Below are positions 12,949 through 25,159 of a stretch of 64,000 nucleotides of DNA, one piece after another. Under the pieces are notes generated by a model. It ran no database searches and was not told the DNA's origin. It worked only from the letters and a program-made list of their open reading frames with translations. A program made the position numbers and the translations under genes. Position 1 is the first letter of the stretch, and every line of letters begins with the position of its first letter. Origin of the DNA: Dugong dugon (Eukaryota > Chordata > Mammalia > Sirenia > Dugongidae); contig CM057471.1 of NCBI GenBank assembly GCA_030035585.1, positions 69,712,319 through 69,776,318 of the forward strand, in the 5' to 3' direction.

Positions 12949-13763
12949 TTGAGGGTTTTTTTTTTTTTTTTAACTGTGCTTTAGGTGAAAGTTTACAGTG
13001 CAAATCAGTTTCTCATTCAAAAATTTATGCACAAATTATTTTGTGACAGCGGATGCAATCCCTATAATATGTCCGCACTCTCCTCCTTTCCACCCCAGGT
13101 TCCCCATTTCCATTCATATAGGTTTCCTGTCCCTTTCTGCCTTCTCATCTTTGCTTTCAGGAAAGTGTTGCCCATTTGGTCTCATATACTTGATTGATCT
13201 AAGGAGCATGTTCCTCATGTACGTTATTGTTTGTTTTATAGGCCTTTCTAGTCTTTGGCTGAACGGTGAACTTCAGGAGTGGCTTCAGTTCTGAGTTAGA
13301 AGGGTATCTGGGGGCCATGGTCTCAACGATTCCTCCAGTCTCTGTCAGACTAGTAAGTCTGGTCTTTTTTTATGAATTTGAATTTTGTTCTACATTTTTC
13401 TCCCCCTCTGTCCAGAACCCTATACTGTGATCCCTGTCAGAGTGGTTGTTGGTGGTAGCCAGGAACCATCTAGTTCTTCTGGGCTCAGGCTGGTGGTTCA
13501 TGTGGTCCATTAGTCCTTTGGACTAAATTTTCCTTGTGTCTTTGGTTTTCTTCATTCTCCTTTGCTCCGGACGGAATGGGACCAATAGATAAATCTTAGA
13601 TGGCTGCTCGCAAGCTTTTAAAATCCCATATGCTACTCAACAAAGAAGGATGTAGAACATTTTCTTTATGAACTATGTTATGCCAATTGACCTAGATGTC
13701 CCCGAGACCATGGTCTCCAGCACTCAGTCCCTCAAGGTGTTTGGATATGTCTAGGAAGCTTCT
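12949..13763 (-). mobile_element. L1 3' UTR fragment
   Basis: The minus-strand counterpart of the L1 3' UTR seen at 31040-31950: T-run at the left (poly-A tail), then the GGTGAAAGTTTACAGTG tail block and the UTR body up to about 13763. It is strongly 5'-truncated. It is one of only two L1 pieces oriented with SCAI. Confidence 0.85.
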
Positions 13764-13963
13764 ATGACTGTGCCCCCTTCATGCTCTACTGTATATTCCT
13801 TAGAGTCTTATGGTTTAAGGAGGCAGGGAGAAGAGAAAAAGAAGAATTGTATGAAAGTCTCTAACTCTTTTAGAAGTTTGGTGTTTCCAAGGAATATCCT
13901 GTCATTATTGGCAAAATATCATGTGGATATTTCAAAGGGGCACGCTGCGTGAAATATGGAAGA

Positions 13964-15464
13964 AGGAATTATAGGTGTTTCATGAACCTCCAAAAATTAA
14001 AAAGTCAACAATAGAAATTTCAATATTTCAACACCAATATTATTTAAGAATAAAAACATTATTTTGAATGTAACTGAAAATATAACAATAAAAATGATCT
14101 CTTATTGAATCGTAAACCTGGATTACAAGCATAAAACAGATTTAATACAGCAGTGTACCATTATTTGACTATACTGGCACACAAAATCAAGCAGAAGCCT
14201 TCAAAATACAAACTCTTATGAGTGACAAGATTGTTTTAACCTCATTTGGTACTGTTCAATGTTACATATCAAAAAATTGGCAGGACCGATAGCCTATAAC
14301 ATTATAATTTAAGAATGCTAAGATGAGGTATGGAATGAGATGCAATCACCCTGCTGGTAAAATAGGAAAGGGAGGAGGTCAGATGTGGGAAAGAACTTCT
14401 GCGGTGATGTTCTTCCTATTTGTGCACTGCAAAGGGAAATCTCCAATCTAGTTATTAAACCCTCAGTCTGTCTGAGGTAATAGGTATAACGTCAAAAGCA
14501 ATTACACCGGCTAGAAGTGGAGGTCTGAAGATTTTTTTTTTTTTTTAAAGAAATTAGATAATTCCTGGGTTTGTATGTATGTGCCCTTATCCCTTAATCA
14601 GCACGTACATCTAAACTATCAAAACTTTCCCTCCTGTTTCCATTTATTTCTCAACTGGTGAAATCACAGATAAAATACCACTGCCCTAGGTAAGTGTTTC
14701 CAATATTGCGTTGGATACAAACATTTTTTAGACAATTTTTTAAAACAGATTTACTTGTAGAGGATTTTGTTGAGATGTAGAGAAGTGACTGCAGTTCCTT
14801 GAAGGTTATTTCTAATACCACTAGCTACATTACTGACATCCTTCAAGACTATTCAATTCTGGTAGAACTTGGAGAAATATACGTGTAGATATTTAAACTA
14901 ACCAGGATGTAATTTCTACAGAATATTATCATAAAGGAATCATTTTATTTTTTTTTCTAACAAAAACAAATACACATTTTTTACTTGAACAAACTATAAG
15001 AATTATCACTGGTACCTTGACTTAGGCTCTGGCTGGACTTGTTTCCAAACTTTGGGGGTGAGTAATAAATGTAGGGAAATTAACTGCCTTGTCAGTAATG
15101 GCTGATGAATTTTTATTAATCATTCTGACATAATAAATGAACGTATTTTTTCATTTATGTATTTTTACAACTGTCTCATCTGACAAAGTACAGTTTAAAA
15201 CTAGTCTCTACTGATCTTTTTGAAGCTCTAAAGAAATAATCGTCAAAGCTCTTGGCAGCATTTTGGTGATTGCTAAATATTATAATTTATTTAGAGATTT
15301 TAATACACAAATATCACTTCATTCTACAGCTCTATGAGAAGCAGTTCTTGTCTTGGCTGTTAACATGGCCTATCATTTACCTTATAATTACAACTTTCGA
15401 TATATATATATATATATCAGAAGGAGACCCAAGATTTAACATTTGAAGGGAAAAAATAGTGATA
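13964..15464. other. Intronic sequence, no gene seen
   Basis: AT-rich, with T-runs at about 14531-14544 and a (TA)n run at 15401-15417. No recognisable repeat family or coding signal. Confidence 0.5.
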
Positions 15465-15759
15465 ATAGCAGCTACCATTGGTTGATAGTTTACTATATGT
15501 CAGATTCTTAGCTAAGAGCTTTACATACATTCTCACACTGAATCCTAACGATGACTCTATTTGGTCCTACTATGTCCATTTTCATCTCACAGTGACTCAC
15601 AGCGACCCTACAGGACAGAGTAGAACTATCCCATAGGGTTTCCAAGGAGCGCCTGGTGGGTTCTAACTGCTGACATTTTGGTTAGCAGTCTAACTCTTAA
15701 CCACTATACCACCAGGGTTGCAATGAGTCACAATCCGCAGATTTTTAATCTCCATTTTA
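15465..15759 (+). mobile_element. MIR, left part of a split copy
   Basis: A plus-strand MIR core and 3' part (GATAATAGCAGCTACCATT, then TTCTTAGCTAAGAGCTTTAC) interrupted by an AfroSINE (15594-15720). It is cut at 15759; the remainder (CCATTTTACAGATGGGCAAA) resumes at 24898. Confidence 0.75.
15594..15720 (-). mobile_element. AfroSINE, short form, tail truncated
   Basis: A minus-strand SINE inside a MIR. The short form is clear (no middle segment). The terminal tail past GACTCACAGCG is missing. Confidence 0.88.
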
Positions 15760-16049
15760 TTAGGCATTCATTGTTTGGTTCAATGGCAGAATTCTTGCCT
15801 TCCCTGGGGGAGACCCAGATTTGACTGTCAGTCAGTGTACCTCATGCACAGCAACCACCTGTCTGTCACTGGTGCCTTACATGTTGCTGTCATGCTGAAA
15901 TGGTTTCAGCAGAGCTTCCAGACTAAGACTAGGAAGAACAGCCTGATCTACTTCCAAAAAAATCAGCCACCAAAAACCATATGGAGAGGCGGTGTCAAGA
16001 TGGCGGAGTAGACAGACGTTTCCAGTGGACCGTCTTACAACAAAGACCC

Positions 16050-16532
16050 TGTCTTAGTTATCTAGTGCTGCTATAACAGAAATACCACAAGTGGATGGTT
16101 TGAACGAAGAGAAGTTTATTTCCTCACAGTCAAAGTAGGCTAAAAGTCCAAATTCAGGGCGTCAGCTCCAGGGGAAGGCTTCTTCTCTCTGTCGGCCTTC
16201 TCATAAGTGTCCCCCTCCGGACTAGGAGCTTCTCGGTGCAGGGACCCCGGTCCAAAGGACGCGCTCTGCTCCCGGCACTGCTTTCTTGATGGTATGAGAT
16301 CCCCCGTCTCACTGCTCACTTCTGTCTTTTATATCTCAAGAGACTGCCTCAGGACACCATCCAGTCTTGTACACCCAGTCCTACCTTACTAACACAACTG
16401 CCACCTATCCTCCCTCATTAACATCATAGAGGCAGGATTTACAACATATAGGAAAATCACACAGTACCAGGAATCATGGCCCAGCCAAACTGATATACGC
16501 ATTTTTGGGGGGACATAATTCAATCCATGACA
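16050..16532 (-). mobile_element. Solo LTR, MLT1/MaLR-like, inside the L1 5' UTR
   Basis: Bounded by TGTCTTAG and CCATGACA with a perfect 5-bp duplication GACCC (16045-16049, 16533-16537). Same family as 11233-11755. It inserted after the L1, so it dates later than both the L1 and the SINE. Confidence 0.85.
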
Positions 16533-17987
16533 GACCCGAAAAAACAAGTGATTCGATTATACATAGCAATTTAGGAGCCCTGAACATCAAAGGCAGAGTT
16601 GAAGAAACAGACTGGGTGGCAGGGGGAGGGAGAGATGCTTCGGAAGCAGCAAGCAGTTGCCAGACCTGACTCTGCAAGAGCCTGAGCCCTTCAGGCCTGA
16701 ACAGCTGGTGGAGGAGTACTGAAGCAGGCAAGCAGCAGAGAGCGAGATGTGTGTTTTCCCCACCAGGGGAGACCCAGCACCAGAGACTCTACACAGCCAC
16801 CCAGAACCAGTGAGAAGCAGCCCTCCACGAAGTACTTGCGTACGGCTTACTGCACGGATCAAAACCACCCTACTTAGGAAAAAACCTCTCTCCCATTCAC
16901 CTCCCCGCTCCCTGCTCTGCACAGGGTCCCAGACCGGCTTCAGCAAATGCCAAGTCCCCTGGGCCAGAAGTACGATCCGTCACATGCCCTGAATCAATCT
17001 CCCTGCCTTGAAGACTGAACAAATTAACAAACAGAGTAAAAAATAAACTGCTGGCTCCCCTAAGCCAGGAACCCAGGGTAGGCACAGCTCCTTTGCCTAG
17101 GCACAGGTATAAGAGATCCACGGACTTTGAGTGCCTTTCCCCTGCAGAGACTTGTGTGGGCCCATCTCAACAGCATAGGCCCTCATTATCTCAGTACAAC
17201 ACGGTATATACCGGAACTCTAACTTCAACTGTTTCAGTTGTGAAGTGGCAGATTCTTGCCATATGACACTACTCTGCCCATTAAGCAGGGTCTTTGCCTA
17301 CTCACATGAGAGGCCTGAGGACTGGTGGCTCCACCCACGCCACCTAGCCACCTGCGAGAGGGGCCCATGAACAAGAGGTGCCCCCCAGTCCTCACAGCCA
17401 ACAGAATTAGGTGCTCATAGTCAGGCTGCAAAACCCACCCACCTACATGCTCTACGGAACTGGGACACACCCCTCTCAGGGACACTCAGGGGTGGCCATC
17501 AGCCCCCTGCCTTGCTCAGAGTGTGTCCCCCTGCTGCAGCCAGATGTCTGTGCCTACACCAATCACCCATGCCTGTCTAGGGCTATAAGTGAAAGCCTAC
17601 ACCGCACACTTGGTGGCTATCTACCTGGGCACCTAAACTGAATCCATACAGGAAGAGTGAGTGGAAGCTGAGCTCACATACCTAGTAAAATATCTATAAA
17701 CACCTGCTGACAGGACATTAGAGATTCAAAGGCGCCAATAATCAAACTAGCTCATACGAGTAGCCCATTTGGGCTTTTCAAAACAAAACAAGAAGCTAGG
17801 ACACAGAAAGCAAACATAAAATAAATAAATATAAAAACTTACTGATGGCTCAGAGACAAGCGTCAATATCAAATCAAATAAAGAGGCAATACATGAAGGC
17901 TTCAGCAAGTTCCCAAAATGAAGCATCTAGAAATTTTCCATAGGAGGAAAATTTCTTGGAACTACCCGAGGAAGAATACAAAGATTA

Positions 17988-18870
17988 ATGAACAGAACTC
18001 TTCAGGAAATTAAGCAAAACACAGAACATGCAATAGAGGAAATTAAAAAGATTAGAGAAGTGCATAATGACAAATTTAACATGCTGCAAGAATCCATAGA
18101 GAGACAGCAATCAGAAATTCAGAAGATTAACAATAAAATTTCAAAGACAGACAACTCAAGAGAAGTCATGGGGCAGAATAGAGGCAATGGAAGTCAGAAT
18201 TAGTGAGACTGAAGATAAAGTACTTGACAACAACTTATCTGAGGAAAACTCAAATAAAAGGATTCAAAAAAAATAAAGAAACCCTAAGAATTATGTGGGA
18301 CACTATCAACAGGAATAACCCACAAGTCAGTGCAGAACCAGAACGGGGTTGGGGGGGGGGGGCGGATAACAGAGAATACAGAGAGAGTTGTTGAAGATTT
18401 GTTGGCAGAAAACTTCCCTGATATTGTGAAAGATGACAAGATATCTATCCAAGATGCTCATCAAACCCCACATAAGGTTGATCCCATAAGAAAGTCACCA
18501 AGACATATTATAATCAAACTTGCCAAAACCAAAGATAAAGAGAGAAATTTAAGAGCAGCCGGGGATAAATAAAAAGTCAGCTACAAAGGAGAGTCAATAA
18601 GAATAAGCTCGGACTAGTCAGCGGAAACCGTGCAGGCAAGAAGGCAATGGGATGACATATATAAAGCCCTGAAGGAAAAAAACTGCCAGCTGAGAATTAT
18701 ATATCCAGCAAAACTGTCTCTCAAATATGATGGTGAAATTAGGGCATTTCCAGATAAACAAGTTTAGGGAATTTGCAAAAACTAAACCAAAATTACAAGA
18801 AATAACTAAAGGGAGTCCTCCGATTAGAAAATCAGCAACATCAGATAACAACCCAAGATTAGAACACAGG
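17988..18870 (+). pseudogene. L1 ORF1 remnant
   Basis: Frame-broken L1 ORF1. A heptad-like N-terminal stretch (17988-18203) is rich in Glu, Lys, Ile and Gln, as in the ORF1p coiled coil. The C-terminal RNA-binding part follows (LPDIVKDD-like near 18415; RRQWDDIYKALKEKNCQ near 18640; LKYDGEIRAF near 18722). ORF1p is the L1 RNA chaperone. Several frameshifts and stops disable it. Confidence 0.8.
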
Positions 18871-19283
18871 ACAAAGCAACCAGGTATCAACCCAGATAGA
18901 GGAATCACAAAAGGAAAACAAAGCTAAAACACTGAAAATAGGGAAACAGATGTCAATATTTAAAAGATGACAACATTAAAACACAAAAGAGGTATTTAAA
19001 CAATATGGACATAGATTTTTCATATGGAGAGGAAGTCAAGACAATATAAATAAATAAAAGACTTGCATAAACTTAGAAAAATAGGGGTAAATATTAAGGT
19101 AACCATAAAGAAAACCAACAATCCTACAAGTCAAAATAAAAAACGAGAAAAATATAAACAGTCAGCAAACACAAAATCAACAATAATGAAAAAGATGAAA
19201 AGAAAGTACATAAAGAAAAACGACACAGCACAGAAAATTAAGTGGAACAAAGAAACTGTGAGCACACAAAAAAAGACATCAAA

Positions 19284-22200
19284 ATGGGGACAGGACTAAA
19301 CTCATATCTATCAATAATTACGCTGAATATAAAAGGACTAAACGCACCAATAGAGAGACAAAGAGTGGCAGACTGGATAAAAAAACACGATCTATCTATA
19401 TGCTGCCTACAAGAGACACATCTTAGACTTACAGACACAAACTAAAACTCAAAGGATGGAAAAAAATATATCAAGCAAACAACACTCAAAGAAGAGCAGC
19501 GGTGGCAACATTAATCTCTGACAAAATAGACTTTAAAATCCACCAAAAAGGATAAGGAAGGACACTATATCATAATTAAAGGGTCAATACACCAGGAGGA
19601 CATAACTGTAATAAATATTTACACACCCAATGACAGTGTTCCAAAATACATAAAACAAACTCTAACAGCACTGAAAAGAGAGATAGACAGCTCAGCTCCA
19701 CAACAGTAGTAGGAGACTTCAACACACCACTTTTGGTGAAGGACAGAACATCCAGAAAGAAGCTCAACAAAGGCATGGAAAAGATAAATGCTACAATCAT
19801 CCAACTGGATCTCACTGACATATACCGAACACTCCACCCAACAGCAGCCAAATACACTTTCTTTTCCAACGCACATGGAACAGTCTCCAGAATAGACCAC
19901 ATATTAGGCCATAAAGCAAGCCTTAACAAAATCCAAAGTATCAAAATATTACAAAGCTTCTTTTCTGACCATAAAGCCATTAAAGTAGAAATCAACAACA
20001 GAAAAAGCAAGGAAAAAAAATTAAACATATGGAAACTGAACACCACAGTGCTCAAAAACTACTGGGTTATAGAAGAAATTAAGGATGGAATAAAGAAACT
20101 CATAGAATCAAACGAGAAGGAAAACACATCCTACCAGAACCTTTGGGACACAGCAAAAGCACTGCTCAGAGATCAGTTTATAGCAATAAATGCACACACC
20201 CAAAAAGAAGAAAGGGCCATAATCAAAACATTAACCCTACAACTGGAACAAGTAGAAAGAGAGCAGCAAAAGAAGCCCTCAGGCACTAGAAGAAAGGAAA
20301 TAATAAGAATTAGAGCAGAATTAAATGAAAGAATAGAAAAACAATTGAAAGAGTTAACAACACCAAAAGTTGGTTCTTTGAAAAGATCAACAAAACTGAT
20401 AAACCACTGGCCAAACTGACAAAAGAAAAACAGGAGAGGAAGCAGATAACCTGTATAAGAAATGAGACCCAACAGAAATGAAAAGAATCCTAACAGAATA
20501 CCATGAAAAACTGTAGTCTAACAAACTTGAAAACCTAGAGGAAATAGACAAATTTCTAAAAACTCACTACCTACCTAAACTAAGACAAACAGAAGTAGAA
20601 CAACTAAACAAACCCTAACAAAAGAAGAGATTGAAAAGGTAATTAAAAAACTCACAACAAAAAAAAGCTCTGGCCCAGATGGCTTCACTGGAGAATTCTA
20701 CCAAATTTTCAGAGAAGAGTTAACACCACTACTACTAAAGGTATTTCAGAGAACAGAAAAGGACGGAATACTCCCAAACTCATTCTATGAAGCCAGCATA
20801 ACTCTGATACCAAAACCAGGTAAAGATGCCACAAAAAAAGAAAATGACAGACCAATACCTCTCATGAACATTGATGCAAAAATCCTCAACAAAATTCTAG
20901 CCAATAGAATTCAGCAACATAACAAAAAAATAAATCACCATGATCAAGTGGGATTTATACCAGATATGCAGGGATGGTTCAACATTAGAAAAACAATCAA
21001 TGTAATCCATCACATAAATAAAACAGAAGACAAGAACCACATGATCTTATCAATCGATACAGAAAAGGCATTTGACAAAGTCCAACCCCCTTTCATGATA
21101 AAAACGCTCAACAAAATATGAATAGAAGGGAAATTCCTCAATATAATTAAGGGCATTTACACAACACCAACAGCCAACATCATCCTAAATGCAGAGACTT
21201 TGAAAGCATTCCCCTTGAGAACGGGAACCAGACAAGGATGCCGTTTATCTCCACTCTTATTCAACATTGTGCTGGAGGTCCTAGCCAGAGCAATTAGGCT
21301 AGAAAAAGAAATAAAGGGCATCCAAATTGGTAGGGAAGAAGCCAAAGTATCTCTATGTGCAGATGATATGATCTTCTACAGAGAAAACCCCAAAGAATCC
21401 ACAATAAAACTACTGGAACTAATAGAAGATTTCAGCAAAGTTTCAGGATACAAGATAAACATACAAAAACATTTGGATTATTTTACACCAACAAAGAGAA
21501 CCTCGAAGAGGAAATCACCAAATCAATACCATTTACAATAGCCCCCAAGAAGATAAAATACTCAGGAATAAATCTAACCAGAGACGTAAAAGACCTATAC
21601 AATGAAAACTCCAAGACGCTACTGCAAGAAACCAAAAGAGACCTGCATAAGTGGAAAAACATACCCTGCTCATGGATAGGTAGACTCAACATTGTGAAAA
21701 TGTCAGTTCCACCCAAAGCAATCTGTAGATACAGTGCATTTTTTAATGAGATGGAGAAACAAATCACCAACTTCATATGCAAAGGGAAGAGGCCATGAAT
21801 AAGTAAAGTATTATTCAAGAAGAAGAACAAAGTGGGAGGCCTCACACTACCTGATTTCAGAACCTATTATACCGCCACAGTAGTTACAACAGACTGGTAC
21901 TGGTACAATAAGAGATATATAGACCACTGGAACAGAAATTGAGAGTCTAGACATAAATTCATCCACCTATGAGCAGCTGATACTTGACAAAGGCCCAAAA
22001 TCCATTAACTGGGGAAAAGACAGTCTATTTAACAAATGGTGCTGGCATCACTGGATAGCCATCTACAAAAAAACGAAACCAGACCCATACCTCACACCAT
22101 GCACAAAAACTGACTCAAAATGGATCAAAGACTTAAATATAAAATAAAAAACAAAAAAGATCATGGAAGAAAAAATAGGGACAACACTAGGAGCCCTTAT

Positions 22201-23049
22201 ACACATGGCATAAACACAATACGAACCATAAGTAACAATGCACAAGCACCAGAAGAGAGACCAGATAAATGGGAGCTCCTAAAAATCAAACACTTATGCT
22301 CATCAAAAGACTTCACCAAAAGAGTGTAAAGACAACCTACAGACTGGGAAAAAAATTTTGGCTACAACAAATCCGATCAGCATCTAATCTCTAAAATCTA
22401 CAAGATACTGCAAAACCTCAACAACAAAAAGACAACCCAATTAAAAAATGCACAAAGGTTATGAACAGGCCAAAGAAGATATTCAGGTGGCTAACAGATA
22501 CATGAAGAAATGCTCACGATCATTAGCCTTTAGAGAAATGCAGACCAAAACTACAATGAGGTATCATCTCACCCCAACAAGGATAGCATTAATCCAAAAA
22601 ACACAAAATAATAAATGCTGGAGAAGTTGCGGAGAGACTGGAACACTTATACACTGTTGGTTGGAATGTAAAATGGTACAACCACTTAGGGAATCTATTT
22701 GGCGCTTCCTTAAAAAGCTAGAAATAGAAGTACCTACGATCCAGCTATCCCGACCCTTGGAATATATCCTAAAGAAATAAGAGCCGTCACACAAATAGAC
22801 ATATGCACACCCATGTTCACTGCAGCACTGTTCACAATAGCAAAAAGATGGAAACAACCTAAGTGCCCATCAATGGACAAACAGATAAACAAATTATCGC
22901 ATATCCGCACAATGGAATACTATGCAATGATAAAAAACAACGATGAAGCCGTGAAACATCTTATAACATGGAGGAAGCTGGAGGTCATAATGCTGAATGA
23001 ATTTAGTCAGTCACAGAAGGACAAATATTGCATAAGACCACTGTTATAA
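19284..23049 (+). pseudogene. L1 ORF2 remnant (endonuclease, RT, Cys domain)
   Basis: It starts with an ATG and the MGTGLNSYLSIITLNIKGLN block. Endonuclease landmarks are LQETHLR at 19409-19429 and SDHKAI at 19966-19983. RT landmarks are DTEKAFDKV at 21055-21081, [14 protein letters not shown] at 21223-21264 and CADDMI at 21358-21375. [19 protein letters not shown] zinc-knuckle-like segment spans 22618-22671, and it ends CIRPLL at 23046. The longest open stretch is 228 codons (19733-20419). Multiple stops and frameshifts; not functional. Confidence 0.88.
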
Positions 23050-23285
23050 GAACTCAAGGAAAGGTTTAAACACAGAACAAAACATTCTTTGATGGTTACG
23101 GAGGTGGTTTATTTACTCACTAGATAGTAGACAAGAATTATCTTAGGTGAAGAGAAGGACAGCACTCACTACAGAGGAAGTCAGCACAACTGGACTAAAC
23201 CAAAGCTAAGAAGTTTTCTGAATACAATCAAACACTTTGAGGGACAGAGTAGCAGGGTAGGGGTCTGGGAACCATACTTTCAGGG

Positions 23286-24055
23286 GACATCTAGGTCAAT
23301 TGGTATAACAAAGCTTATTACGAAAATGTTGTGCATCCTACTTTGGTTAGTGGCGTCTGGGGCCTTAAAAGCTTGCAAGCGGCCATCTAAGATGCATCAA
23401 TTGGTCCCAACCACCTGGAGTAAAGGAGAATGAAGAACACCAAAGACACAAGAAAGTAGTAGCCCAAGAGACAGAAAGGGCCACATAAACCACAGACTTC
23501 ATCAGCCGGAGACCAGAAGAACTAGATGGTGCCTGGCTACCACCAATGATCACCCTGACAGGAACACAACAGAGAGTTGCAGATGGAGGAGGAGAATGGT
23601 GGGGTGCAGAACTCAAATTCTAGTAAGAAGACCAGACATAATGGTCTGACTGAGACTGGAGGAACCCCAGAAAGCATGGCCCCTGGATTCTCTATCAGCC
23701 CAGAACCAAAACAATTTCTGAGGCCAACGCTTCAGAAAGGGATTGGACTGGGCTGTGGGACATAAAGTGATATTCATGAGGAGTGTGACTCTTAGGTCAA
23801 GTATATACTAGAGACTAAACGGGCAGCTTCTGTCCAGAGGTGAGATGGGAAGGCAGAGAGGGTTAGTAGCTGGTTGAATTGACACATGGGGAATCAGGGG
23901 TGGAAAGGAGGAGTGTGCTGTCACAGTATGGGAGAGCAATTAGAGTCACATAACAGTGTATATATAAATTTTTGTATGGGAAAAAAATTTAAAAAAAAGA
24001 TTTTCGAAGAACTAGAAAACTACATAACTAACCAAAAAAAAAAAAAAAAAAAACC
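23286..24055 (+). repeat. L1 3' UTR copy A of a direct duplication
   Basis: It starts GACATCTAGGTCAA and runs through AAGCTTGCAAGCGGCCATCT, the CAGAAGAACTAGATGGTGCC block and the ATGGTCTGACTGAGACTGG block to an A-rich end. Its final part (23970-24040) diverges from the normal tail. A second copy follows at once. Confidence 0.8.
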
Positions 24056-24061
24056 CTACGG

Positions 24062-24809
24062 AGGGACATCTAGGTCAACTAGCATATGAGAAAGTTTATT
24101 AAGAAAATGTTCTGCATCCCACTTTTGTGACTGGAGTCTGGGGTCCTAAAAGCTAGTGAGCTGCTATCTGAAATGCATGAATTAGTCCCAACCCACCTGG
24201 AGCAAAGGAGAAAGAAGAACACCAAAGACAACGAAAATATTAGCCCAAGAAACAAAAAGGGCCACATAAACCAGATATTCCATCAGCCTGAGACTAGAAG
24301 AAGTAGATGCTGCCCGGCTAACACCAGTGACCGCCCTGACAGGGAATACAACAGAGTCTCTGACAGAGCAGGCGAAAAGTGGGGATACAGAACTCAAATT
24401 CTAGGAAAAAGACCAGACTTAATGGTCTGACTAAGACTGGAGGAACCCCAGAAGACATGGAACTCGGACTCTCTGTTAACCCAGAACTAAAACCATTCCT
24501 AAAGCCAACTCTTTAGACAAAGATTAGTCTGGACTGTAAGACATATAATGATACTCGTGAAGAGTGTGCTTCTTAGTTCAAACAGATACATGAGACTAAA
24601 TGGGCAGCTCCTGTCCAGAGGAGAGATAAGAAGGCTGAAAGGGATAGGAGCTGGCTGAATGGACACAGGGAATCTGGGGTGGAAAGGAGGAGTGTGCTGT
24701 CACATTAAAAGAACAGCAACTAGGGTCACATAACAATGTGTGTATAAATTTTTGTATGATATACTAACTTGAGCTGTAAACATTCACTTAAAGCACAATT
24801 AAAAAAAAA
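24062..24809 (+). repeat. L1 3' UTR copy B of a direct duplication
   Basis: It repeats copy A in the same order from GGGACATCTAGGTCAACTAG, diverged at many positions, and has the ordinary L1 tail (TTGTATGATATACTAACTTG, then the A-run at 24800-24814). Either a 5'-truncated second L1 landed in the poly-A of the first, or there was a tandem duplication. Confidence 0.8.
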
Positions 24810-24897
24810 AAAAACCCAATGGATCTTAATGGTCCAATCCTGTTGTGCATGGGGTTGCCATAAGTCAGGGGCCAACTCGACGGCAGCTAACAACAAC

Positions 24898-25010
24898 AAT
24901 CTCCATTTTACAGATGGGCAAATAAGCCAGATGGGTCACATAAAACGCCTAACATCACAAAGGTCACTGACAAATGTGCCAGTACCAAGATTCAAGCTGA
25001 GATCTAAGTA
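24898..25010 (+). mobile_element. MIR, right part of the split copy
   Basis: CTCCATTTTACAGATGGGCA followed by diverged MIR sequence, continuous in consensus with 15465-15759. Confidence 0.7.
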
Positions 25011-25159
25011 TGAGTCTTTGTTGTTAATCAGTATTCATTCTTGCAACTAACATTTGCTGAAGCCCTAATATGCTGCCAGGTAGTATTCTACTTGTGAAAT
25101 AGCAATGAATAAAACACACATAAAATATTCTTGGCCTAATGGAATTTGCCTCTACTAGG

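Larger units (their letters stand above)
15986..24809 (+). mobile_element. Full-length L1, decayed
   Basis: The 5' end has GGTGTCAAGATGGCGG near 15990, with the usual YY1-like AAGATGGC. The 5' UTR to about 17980 is broken by a solo LTR. ORF1 (about 17988-18870) has a coiled-coil-like N-part and a C-terminal block, both frame-shifted. ORF2 (19284-23049) has an endonuclease domain, an RT domain with a CADD motif at 21358-21369 in place of the usual Y/FADD, and a C-terminal Cys block. The 3' UTR is doubled. The target duplication is AAAAACCATATGGA (15972-15985) and AAAAACCCAATGGA (24810-24823), 12 of 14 matching. It cannot be active. It is antisense to SCAI. Confidence 0.9.
15760..24897 (+). mobile_element. 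tRNA-Gly-derived SINE (AFRO_LA-like) carrying a full L1 inside
   Basis: The left part (15760-15985) starts with a tRNA-Gly-like stretch (GGTTCAATGGCAGAATTCTT, GGGGGAGACCC). The right part (24824-24897) is the SINE tail ending CGACGGCAGCTAACAACAAC. A perfect 13-bp target duplication, AATCTCCATTTTA, lies at 15747-15759 and 24898-24910. Only about 300 bp is SINE; the rest is an L1 that jumped into it. Confidence 0.8.

Noticed and set aside
15774-15850. tRNA-Gly gene
   Set aside because: The tRNA-like stretch has lost base pairing in the arms, continues directly into SINE body sequence, and is flanked by a SINE-type target duplication. The AfroSINE heads were rejected as tRNA genes for the same reason.
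19733-20419. 228-codon ORF, the longest in the window, as a gene
   Set aside because: It is the end of the L1 endonuclease domain and the following linker, in a copy with frame breaks on both sides.
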